Of a DNA stretch of 64,000 nt, positions 43,501 to 55,500 are shown one piece after another (position 1 is the first letter of the stretch; each line of letters opens with the position of its first letter). Below the pieces are notes generated by a model. It had not been told where the DNA came from. It was given only the letters and a program-made list of their open reading frames with translations, and made no database searches. Origin of the DNA: Paragorgia papillata (Eukaryota > Cnidaria > Anthozoa > Scleralcyonacea > Coralliidae); the NCBI GenBank assembly GCA_035771165.1, contig JAWNZC010000369.1, positions 930,001 through 994,000 of the forward strand, given 5' to 3'. Position numbers and translations under genes: made by a program.

Positions 43501-46500
43501 TTTGTTCTGGATTTTTTTAAAGTTTGAGTAGAAAACATATCCCAATAAATAACATTGCTCAAATGTTGATTGTGTGCCTGTAACTCAGTTAACTGTGTTC
43601 AGATTGGCACAACACTAATTGGCACATATATATTATAATTATATAATAATCACAGTTAATAGAAACTGTATATTTTATTAATTACTATGTTTACATTATA
43701 ATTTATAAAGGTAATAGTGGACTAACTAGTCTTTACTACAGTGCTGATGAAAGCATTACAGTGAGAGATGTTGTTTATATCATGCAACAATTTATATACT
43801 AATTATAGACAATTATACACTGTACTTGTTATTTAATTCAAGTAATGCTATTTAATGAACTTGCCCAAAATGTCTATTATTGACTTGCAATCATGTGAGT
43901 ATCATTCATGTTGGTGCCATTTCAACAAAATAATCTAATCTTTTATTGAACGTGGCACGAACATGCATGGCTGCTGTTGCAAGTGAGCAATACGATGTAC
44001 ATAGTACTTCATTGCAAGTTCAACATGACCACACTTCATGTTGTTTTGAAATGGCACTCTAAACCAGGCATGTGGCATCTCATCACACATGAGGATGGAA
44101 CTTTAAAAAGCCTGTTTCTAGTACTATAGTCTATAGCACTGTAATTTGTAACATAGTTCATAACTTCATAGTTCATATCCATGTAAATAAAAGGTTCAAT
44201 TATTGACAATTAATCACAGTTATTTAATTGTTTTTGCTTCGTTTTAAGTTCTTTCGTAATGATTTACTTTTCGTCTGTTTTTCCTTTATTTTGTATTTGC
44301 TAATATAATCCCTCGCATAGGAAAATGAGCGAACACGAATATACAATTTAACAATATTTTCCAAGCATAACTTCTGCGTATAACCTGATTCTTCTATGCC
44401 AGATTCCAGCACAATGTTATCCCACAGTGATTTGACGACTGGAGAGCTTAATGTCGACTCGCAGATGATCTCAGTAGGTATATTTCGTAACACTAGTTCG
44501 CCTTCTCCAACATTTTTCCTGAAGCAAATCTCGGCTTCTTCTACGATGCCCATAAGATGATGGCTAGGAGAAACAAGACCTCCTCTGCTACGAGCAAGGA
44601 TAAAATTATTGTCCGATTCAGTCGACTTTAAGGCCTGTAATAGAGCTTGCAATTCCTCGTCACATTCATTCTGATTCTTAGATCTAGTCTTCTGGCGTAG
44701 CTTTGAAACTATATACCCTGCGATGTAGGAAAGAGGGCCACGTTCAGATGGGTCAAGTTTTAAATCGCTAGATGTAGTCGTTCCCGTTGGCTTATCTCCC
44801 GCCTGTTCACGATGTTGGCAAACCTTGAAAAATCCAGCTAAACGATCTGGTATCTCTATCATAATTAAATTCGCAGCGCTTGAATCTGGGCAGTTTAAAT
44901 ATTGGCTCGAATTAGGGATCAATCCGTAGAAGGCTTCAAGAAATTTGTCTTGGTTTCTTTTGCGACAGAATTTGTTATACAATGGCAACACAGTGTCAAA
45001 AAAAGCTTTGTTGCAGGAGCCATTTTTAACGGCAGTATTTATATCAGGACCATACAAATCTTCAGCGATCAAACGTATTTTGATTGCCTCGACAATGCCA
45101 GCTAGATTTTCTAATGAAAGAGCGACTTTGTCCGATTCGCTTGGCAAATTGGCGTCTGCTTCGCGGTGTTTGGAATTTGTGTGCTTGGTTAAGCCACCTT
45201 TTGACTTACAAACTTTGGTGCAATACAAGCAAGGAAACGACTTCTTGCCTTCAATTTCTGTCACGGCTTCGAGAAACTCAGCGTCGAGTTCGTCAGTTTC
45301 TGTGTCTAAGATTGCGAGCGATACATTTAGATTGAAGTCCTCGTCTGACTCCTCGCATATATTTTCGAAATCTTCTTCGGTGATATCCTCAGGAAAGTCC
45401 TGAACGTCGCCAATGTCAACTTCTTGATCAGTCTCCTCCATAACCTTTGTTTTTCTCGCCTTCACTGTGTCTAGTAATAAATATTTTCGAACAACAAGTG
45501 TGATTGTATCAATTGTCACTATATCGCCATATGGTTTCACCTGTGGTTTCACTCACGGCATACCGCTTATTGATCACGTGACAAAAATAAAAATTAGTTC
45601 CGGACATAAATTTGCGAGTCCTTTGAAGTTTGCCGGCTAGCCTAACCATCCCACTTCTATTAACTGTGGGCCAACCAACTTTTGGTACTAGTAGTATGGC
45701 CAACCAACTTTTGGTACTAGTAGTATGGCCAACCAACTTTTGGTACTAGTAGTATGGCCAACCAACTTTTGGTACTAGTAGTATGGCCAACCAACTTTTG
45801 GTACTAGTAGTATGGCCAACCAACTTCAGTACTAGTAGTATGGCCAACCAACTTTTAGTACTAGTAGCATGGCCAACCAACTTTTGTACTATTAGTATGG
45901 CCAACCAACTTTTGGTACTAGTAGTATGGCCAACCAACTTTTGGTACTAGTAGTATGGCCAACCAACTTTTGGTACTAGTAGTATGGCCAACCAACTTTT
46001 GGTACTAGTAGTATGGCCAACCAACTTTTGGTACTAGTAGTATGGCCAACCAACTTTTAGTACTAGTAGTATGGCCAACCAACTTTTAGTACTAGTAGTA
46101 TGGCCAACCAACTTTTAGTACTAGTAGTATGGCCAACCAACTTTTAGTACTATTAGTAACTTTTAGTACTAGTAGTATAGCCAACCAACTTTTAGTACTA
46201 TTGGTATGGCCAACCAACTTTTAGTACTATTAGTATGGCCAACCAACTTTTGGTACTAGTAGTATGGCCAACCAACTTTTGGTACTAGTAGTATGGCCAA
46301 CCAACTTTTGGTACTAGTAGTATGGCCAACCAACTTTTAGTACTAGTAGTATGGCCAACCAACTTTTAGTACTAGTAGTATGGCCAACCAACTTTTAGTA
46401 CTATTAGTAACTTTTAGTATTAGTAACTTTTAGTACTAGTAGTATAGCCAACCAACTTTTAGTACTATTGGTATGGCCAACCTTCTTTTAGTACTATTAG

Positions 46501-49500
46501 TATGGCCAACCAACTTTTGGTACTAGTAGTATGGCCAACCAACTTTTGGTACTAGTAGTATGGCCAACCAACTTTTGGTACTAGTAGTATGGCCAACCAA
46601 CTTTTGGTACTAGTAGTATGGCCAACCAACTTTTGGTACTAGTAGTATGGCCAACCAACTTTTGGTACTAGTAGTATGGCCAACCAACTTTTGGTACTAG
46701 TAGTATGGCCAACCAACTTTTGGTACTAGTAGTATGGCCAACCAACTTTTGGTACTAGTAGTATGGCCAACCAACTTTTGGTACTAGTAGTATGGCCAAC
46801 CAACTTTTGGTACTAGTAGTATGGCCAACCAACTTTTGGTACTAGTAGTATGGCCAACCAACTTTTGGTACTAGTAGTATGGCCAACCAACTTTTGGTAC
46901 TAGTAGTATGGCCAACCAACTTTTGGTACTAGTAGTATGGCCAACCAACTTTTGGTACTAGTAGTATGGCCAACCAACTTTTGGTACTAGTAGTATGGCC
47001 AACCAACTTTTGGTACTAGTAGTATGGCCAACCAACTTTTGGTACTAGTAGTATGGCCAACCAACTTTTGGTACTAGTAGTATGGCCAACCAACTTTTGG
47101 TACTAGTAGTATGGCCAACCAACTTTTGGTACTAGTAGTATGGCCAACCAACTTTTGGTACTAGTAGTATGGCCAACCAACTTTTGGTACTAGTAGTATG
47201 GCCAACCAACTTTTAGTACTAGTAGTATGGCCAACCAACTTTTGGTACTAGTAGTATGGCCAACCAACTTTTGGTACTAGTAGTATGGCCAACCAACTTT
47301 TGGTACTAGTAGTATGGCCAACCAACTTTTAGTACTAGTAGTATGGCCAACCAACTTTTAGTACTAGTAGTATGGCCAACCAACTTTTAGTACTATTAGT
47401 AACTTTTAGTACTAGTAGTATAGCCAACCAACTTTTAGTACTATTAGTATGGCCAACCAACTTTTAGTACTATTAGTATGGCCAACCAACTTTTAGTCCC
47501 CGAGCCCGGGCGTAGGTAGACATGCGTGTAGTCCACTTTACACGCGCGTAGAAAAAGCGAGGGAGACGAAATCTGGGAAATAGTTTATATATATATTTGT
47601 ATATATATATATGTTTGGTACGGTGTCACGCGGTAAGAATAGTTGGACACTGGTGACTAGCGACGAAGAAAACTATAAACTTAAACAAATGATATTTTGC
47701 TTTCGTTTATTTAAACGAAACGAAATGGAGCACGAAGAAAAGAAGGATACAAACAACCCGTTTAATATATCTTGAAGAGAAACCAGAGAACTGGAAGAAA
47801 CCAAACGCCGTATGGTAAACAAAAACTCGATCTGCAGTGTTTCCACTAAGTCACTCCGTGGTCAAATCATTTTAAAGTTAACGGTAGGATTCTTGTTGTT
47901 TTCAAGTTTTCACTTAACCTAAACAATATACAGCTTCACGTTTTCGTGCTTTCCTTTTGCTCGTCCAAATCATAAATCAGCTTAACTAAAGCTAACTTAA
48001 AACACCACCTTTAAGGCTTATATTAACCGTGGTGAACGTGCATGCACTTTTTATTATTAAAAATACTCATGGGCTATTGGGCTTTGTCGATTTTCTTGGC
48101 TGTGTTTCCAAATTTTCGACTGAACGTCTGTTTTTAAAATTATTCTTTCTGGAATCCGATTCTACTGAATTGTTTTTATCTCAGACTCTATTATAAATGT
48201 AATTTTTGAGCTGTTAACTTTTAATTCTGCCTTTGCAAAATGTACATGCATAGAGAAGCCATTTAAAGGCTTGCTAAAATTAATCCCTTTTGAAACCTAA
48301 AAACAATATATTTTTTACAACCAGAATTTAATAATGAAATCTAAGTTTTGCTTTGACACGTTCAACTTTCATTAAATTATTTAAATCAGTTTTGTCGTCC
48401 TATCGACCTATCCATAAGTTCTATAAATTAATATCCCAAGGATTTAACATAATTTGTTTTTATATCTGTTTGTTTTTGTATTGGCTGTATATTAGGAGTG
48501 CTTATTTTAATCAGGGGTGGGTGGGTGGGTGGGGGATGTTTCAAAAAAGCATGTAAAAGCGGGCGAGGGGTTGTTGTGTTCATGTATTTCTAGTACTAGT
48601 AGTATGGCCAACCAACTTTTAGTACTTGTAGTATGGTCAACCAACTTTTAGTACTAGTAGTATGCCCAATCAACTTCAGTACTAGTAGTATGGCCAACCA
48701 ACTTCACTACTAGTAGTATGGTACACCAATTTTAGTATTAGTGGTATGGCACACCAATTTTAGGGGGCGATTACATGGACCGGGCTGGCTCGGTTAACCG
48801 GGATGAGTTTACGAAACGATTACATGGAGCGGGCTAGCCCGGTAAGCCGGGATGAGTTTCGAATTGACGTGCATGATTTCAGGCCGAAATTCGCAATTAT
48901 CAAGTAAATAAGGGCAAAGTTACGTTAGTTTTACTTCAGTTTTACACTAATTAGTCTATTATTTATTTTGTGAGCCCATCATTAATAAAAAGATTGTTAA
49001 AGTCTTAGCTAACCCAGGAAAGCGTCTTCATGAAGACTAATTAATTTATTAAATCTTCGCTATGATCACGAAACACACAATTCTATTTCAGTTCCTTTCA
49101 GCACAGTTCCTTATTCACACAGTAAACGAACAGGGATGAAAATGATTACATGGACATTTTCATCCCGGTTAACCGGGCTAGCCCGGTTGCGACAACCGAG
49201 ATCTCGGCAAACCGGGCTAGCCCGCTTGCCATGTAATCGAAATGTTAAAAAAAAACATCGTTTGATATATAAAGTGGGCTAACCCGGTTAACCGAGCTAG
49301 TCCGGTTAACCGGGCCAGCCCGGTCCATGTAATCGCCCCCTTAGTATTAGTGGTATGGCACACCAACTTCAGTAATAGTGGTATGGCAGACCAACTTCAG
49401 TACCGCTAGTGGTATGGCACACCAACTTCACTACCGGTACAAGTAGTATGGCACACCAACTTCAGTATTAGTAGTATGGCTAACCAACTTCAGTATTAGT

Positions 49501-52500
49501 AGTATGGCTAACCAACTTCACTACAATGTATGGTCAACCAACTTCACTACAATGTATGGTCAACCAACATCACTACAAGTAGTAACTAACTTCAGTATTA
49601 GAAGTATGGCCAACTAACTTCAGTATTAGAAGTATGGCCAACTAACTTCAGTATTAGAAGTATGGCCAACTAACTTCAGTATTAGAAGTATGGCCAACTA
49701 ACTTCAGTATTAGAAGTATGGCCAACTAACTTCAGTACTAGTAGTATGGCCAACTAACTTCAGTACTAGTAGTATGGCCAACTAACTTCAGTACTAGTAG
49801 TATGGCTACCTTCAGTACTAGTAGTATGGCTACCTTCAGTACTAGTAGTATGGCTACCTTCAGCACTAGTAGTCCTTATACTTAGTCCTAAAAACGAAAC
49901 TAGAAAAAAATAGTACCTTCCAGCAGAGATCAGAGTTGTAACAACTAGGCGATATTTTCTCTTTATTTCCTCCTCTGGTGGGAAGCAGAAAAATCCATTC
50001 TTATTTTTCTTACAAAATTTCTGCAAAAAAAGGTGAAATGCTAAGGATATGGAGAAAAAGCGAAATAGTATGGAAACTAATTACCGATTATATACAGCTC
50101 GACCTTTATAATTATCAAGACATAATTGTTTTGTTTTTTATAATGAGTAATGAGTAATGATTTATTTAACGTCGTAAACACAGGATGTGGTCGCCCAATC
50201 ATCCGAGCCAGAGGCTCATGTTAAAAGTGCACGACATAAGCTAAGACTAATGTTAAAAGTGCACGACATAAGCTAAGACTAACGTGTTGCTCATGTTAAA
50301 AGTGCACGACGTAAGCTAAGACTAACGTGTTGATTTTACGGAGGGAGGAAAACCGCAGGACCCTGCGAAAAACCCTCGGAGCACAGGAGAGACCAACTAA
50401 ACTCTACTCACATGAAATTCAAGCTAAACTAATAGATTAATGCCGCATTTTATTCGGTAAGTTTGCCGTACGGAGTAACACAATTTTAAAAATTTGGCGA
50501 CCGTACTTTATTATCGATGTGTTATTAAATTTACTGCACGAGTAATAAAGCATGGGCGAGCGTAGCCTGGTACCCTAGCCCAATTTCAAAAGAAATATGG
50601 GCCAGGTAACCACTAATCTCATTCTCGCGTCATCAGGGCTAAATCCACTTATGACGATTGCAATTTCACTCATAGCCACTAAAAACGCGCGAAATTTCAA
50701 CCAATAGGAAAGCAGAAGTCTTTAGTGGTTACCTGGCCCATATTTATTTTGAAATTGGGCCAGGGTACCAGGCTAGGGCGAGCGTTGCCATGGCAAAACA
50801 TAACATAACATAACAGATGTCACGTGGTGCAAATTATCCAATCAGAACTCACAAAATACATTCGCAATATTAATACTCAATAATGAATGCGTTTTAGACT
50901 AATAGTTACCATACCAAAATCGACGGATGAACGGAAGATTCATTTCGCCCGTACGCGTTCAAACGAATCATCTGAGCATTTGGAACCGCGTTGTGCTTCG
51001 ACACTCTCTCCAGAATCAGGTCAGCTGCGCTGTTAGACGGCGCACAAGCAAGGACTTTACTTTCTGGAAAATTCTTAAGCACCTGAAAAATATTGAATTA
51101 CAGACAGAGTTTGATATACAATAATTGGCCAATCATATCTTATCTGTATACCAAAAAATTATCCTATTTCGAGGATACAAAATTCCACATTACAGTATGT
51201 TACATGTAAAAAAATGTCGTATTAACAGGTGTTTAGCTGCCCTAGTTTCAGATAAAAAACAATTACCCTGCGGCAATAGCTAACTATACCTTATTGTTAC
51301 TAAATTTTGCGGGAACATAGGAAAGGTATATTTAGCGACACTTAAATTTTGCGATTCAGAAAGAACAACCTTGTTCAAAGGAACTAAACTTTGCAAAAAT
51401 TTTCCAAATGCTTATCCGCGTTTTCAAACAGCCAGTCGCAGAATCGGCGGCTTTGGATTTTATTTTAACACTGTCATATTTTTCAATAACATTGAACATA
51501 ACCTTACAACGTTAAACTGTATGCGTACGACGTATCTTTGCACTTATAATTGAGTAACATTGTAAATTTCTTCCAAACAGATCTGTGGGAGGTAGAGTTC
51601 ACTACCGACTCAGCGATTCTATGAAGAGAACGTGAAGTGAGGAAGAGAACGTGTACACGGAACGTTAAAATAAACGAAAGAGCCTCATAACAGGGTATTA
51701 AATTTCGCGTAACCTTTTTTCGCAGGTCTTTAATTTGGCAAGTTAGTAACAATAAGATAACAATGGATCAATCACAGCACACATTACAGTTATTACACGT
51801 ATATTTTAGTAGCCAATCAAGAGACGCTATTAGAATACCCCCAACGAGAAGATTCTAAATTCGTCCTCTCTAAAAAAAGCCTCTGTAGTGGAAACAGAGT
51901 AGTGTTTACTCTAAAAAAAGTACTTTATTCACCTGTTTAATAGCTTCCACCATAGTCACCGTCTTACCACTTCCAGGAGGACCAAAGACAAGATACGGAT
52001 AAGGCCGAGAAGTTCCCAACAAAATATTCTCGACAGCTTGCTTCTGTTCTTCATTACTGGCAACGTTTGGATCGTAATAACTGCAGAGAAAAACAAGAAA
52101 GAATTGGGATTAAGCCAAACCGGCATAGACTATAAAATCACACCATTTACTCATTTTACTGCCGAAAGAGAAAGACAAAGTAAAATAGTCAAAAAACTTG
52201 CTCTAGCTATTGAAAAAACGTTTTTATGAATTTTAACTCAAATTTAGATTAATTTAAATTCTAAATTAATTACTAATATTATAAAGTTAATAGAATTTTG
52301 AAATATACTAAATATACTGTAATTCTTGCAGAAAGGGAAGAGAAGAACGAGGCAAGACAGCAAGGAAGGGAAAAGAGGGAAACGGATGGAAAAAGAAGGG
52401 AAAGGAAAGGAAAGGGAAGGAAAGGGAAGAGAAAGAAAAAGAAAGGATAGATAGATAGGAAAAGAATAGAAAGGAAATTAATAGAAAGGAATAGGAAAAA

Positions 52501-55500
52501 AGGAATAGAAAGAAAAGGAATAGAAAAAAAGAGGAAAGGAAAGGAAAGAAAAGTTAAGCAAAGAAAAATAAGAAAAGGAAAAGTAAAAAAGGAAAGGAAA
52601 TAAAAGAAAAGGAAAGGTAAGGAAAAGAAAGGAATAAAAAGAAAAGGAAAGAAAAGGTAATGTAAGTAAAGGAAAACTAAGGAAAGGAAACGAAAGGAAT
52701 GATAAGAAAAGGAAAAGAACGAAAAGGAAAGGAAAGGAACGGAACGGAAAGGAAAGAAAAACAAAGGGAAAATGGAAAGGGAAAAAAGGACAGGCTGAAT
52801 TGCAAAAGACGCAGATGAACGTGGCCGAGTTGAAGGCATATCAAAAGCGCTTCTGGCAGCCGTCATATGACACATGTCAGACGACGGATTATGACTAAGA
52901 TCTAAATGTTAATTTTACGGAGGGGAGAACCCGGAAGAAAAACTCTCAAAGAACAAGAGAGACCAACTACATCAACTCTACTCACACGAGTCACAAGCTC
53001 AAGTTCGAGAACAGTGTTACTCCCAAACTGTTATACATGTTATGTTTGTATTCGGTACGCCATGTTGGTTACAAAGACATGTATATTTATTCAAATAATG
53101 ATTTTCAGCATACATAATTATGCATACATTACATTACCCACTAAAGTACTAACCCAGTCCAACAAAGCTTAACACTTTGCACACGTCACTCATGCTTTCA
53201 AATTGTATAAACTGTAATACGCACTTTGGAATCAGAAATTAAGTGTACGTTGAGCAAACGTTCGACTTATTAAAATTTTATTTGTTCCAGTTAATACTGT
53301 AGCCTCCTTCGCAGCCGTATTAACACTTCCACCCTTACCGTAAACGTTTTATTTTGTTAACACTGTGTTTAGAATCCGGTGGGTCTCCGTTATAAGGTAG
53401 TTGGCTTATGAAGGCTCGTGCCATTGCCAATGCTCGGTGCATCAGTTTGAGTGGAGTTCGACTGAAGGTAAATTGAACATTGAACAACATATTATTCACA
53501 AAACTTTTGTGAAACCTAAAAAATAAGTAAAATTCACATTAGTTCATGAAACAATCAACTGTACCTGAGTAGCATAAGAACATAGGATATCTCACTTTAA
53601 CATAATACAGTCCTCTTGGTATCTACTATCCGCTGTTAGTATAATTTAATAGTGGAAAAGAGGCTTTCCAGCTTTCTGATTGGTCCGCTCAGCGGTGAAT
53701 CTGAGGTGATAGTCACCGCCTAGCGCGGTGACTATTGCATCACAAGAAATTGTTCTTCAAAAGTAGTTTCGGAAAAGAGACTGGTACTTATTCAACACTG
53801 CACTGACTTTACTCGTTTCAGTCTCCCCCTCGGAGTTGTCATTTTGAAGTATGAGATTTTAGAATTTGTTCATTCATTGAACTGTTGATTATTATTTTTT
53901 CAAAATGGGGTCTGTAGTTTTTGAGACAAACAAAAGAGCATAATACTGAAAACATTTATCACTGAGATGTTGTACATATCAAATATCGTAAAAACAAAAC
54001 TTCATAAAGGTAAGGAAGTATATTTTCTATAATTCTTCGTATTTTTTGCATGTTTTGGCTAGATTTTGGTCGTAGCGATGTGGCGAAAACTTCGTCATGA
54101 GTGAAGAACATATTGAACATGAATAATTAAGTGCAAAAAAGGCGTAACACAGGATCCAAAACACCAGAATAAAAGTCTTTTTAGCATATATTTGAATGTA
54201 TGTACAAGTTCAATTCCAAAGTAGGATGTTGTTTACTCTTTTTTTGAAATTATTTACTGACAAAGACTGTGGCATGCTAACATCGTCTGTGAATAAACAT
54301 AATCACCACTGTTAAAATGAAAGCAGTTGTTTAAAAGTTTTTGTTTCAACGTTATTGGTTTTTTATCAACCTCTGAAATTATACTAAAACAATTAGTCAC
54401 CTCAGTCTCGGTGACTATCGGTGTATTTACCTCGCCGCTTCGCGGCTCGGTAAATATTCACCGATAGTCACCTCGACTTCGGTGACTAATTGTTAATTAG
54501 TAAAATTTCAGAAGTAACTATTGAATTTCTCGTCTTCTGATTGGTCGAGCTGAACCGCCTATTTCGCGATAGTTACCTCGTGCGAGGTATATACTAGAAA
54601 TTGTTGTCGGGAATTGTCGGAATCATCATTTTGACGGATGGTGTCTAATCAACGGTGTAATTATTTTTCAAAATGGCGACTGCAGCGACTATTCTTAGGT
54701 GGCTCCATACAGTTTCTAGAAAAATGGAAAATACAAGTTTAAGAGTCCAAAACACGTGCATAAACAATTCGGAAAAACAATAAAACTAAATGTTATGCAT
54801 AGTTAAACAGCCTGACAATCAAAAACTGTTACCAAATAAATAGCAACAGTTGTTGCTATGGCAACAATGACGTTTCAAAATGGCTGCCAATTACCCTTCA
54901 AACTAATTTAATTCGAAAAAAACTTTGGTGACCCCCAATTTTTTTTTCATTAAAACTTTTCTTGAAGTATGAGTAATCAATAGGCCGATTTTAAAAAAAG
55001 TTTTGTAGATCCAATTTTTAAAAAATTAACCAACATGATTTTTCCGGGGAAAAAATTATTCGTTCCACAGAATTTTTTTTAAATCGGCCTATTGATTACT
55101 CATACTTCAAGAAAAGTTTTAATGGAAAAAAAATTGGGGGTCACCAAAGTTTTTTTCGAATTAAATTAGTTTGAAGGGTAATTGGCAGCCATTTTGAAAC
55201 GTCACTGTTGCCATAGCAACTGCCATAGCAACAACTGTTGCTATTTATTTGGTAACAGTTTTTGATTGTCAGAATGTTTTACGATGTATAACATTGGTTT
55301 TATTCTTTTCCCGAATTGTTTATGCACGTGTTTTTGGACTCTCAAACTTGTATTTTTCATTTTTCAAGAAACTGTATGGAGCCACCTTAAACCTAACAAA
55401 TCGTCAAAAAAACTCAACAGATAGAGACTGTATACACAGAAAAGCTCTAAGTTGGAACTATTTGAAGGTGAGAAAGTGTTTAGTCATAAAATAATTTGAA

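Larger units (their letters stand above)
40111..45668. mobile_element. P-superfamily DNA transposon with two convergent genes, 5558 bp
   Basis: The ends are a perfect 33-bp inverted repeat starting CACAGTTAATAGAAGTGGGA. About 65 bp inside lies a second, imperfect inverted repeat around AATAAGCGGTAT (near 40198 and 45560), comparable to the subterminal repeats of P elements. The flanks are GGCCAAC on the left (40104-40110) and GGCCAACC on the right (45669-45676). The target duplication is 7 bp, or 8 bp if the first C of the element belongs to the target. Inside are a THAP-domain transposase on plus and a C2H2 protein on minus, both inside the inverted repeats. The element sits in a minisatellite whose uninterrupted units show the empty target. 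The transposase has a premature stop, so this copy is probably not self-sufficient. Confidence 0.9.

Noticed and set aside
52279..52875. 198-codon Phe/Ser-rich minus frame
   Set aside because: Translation of a purine-rich low-complexity tract.
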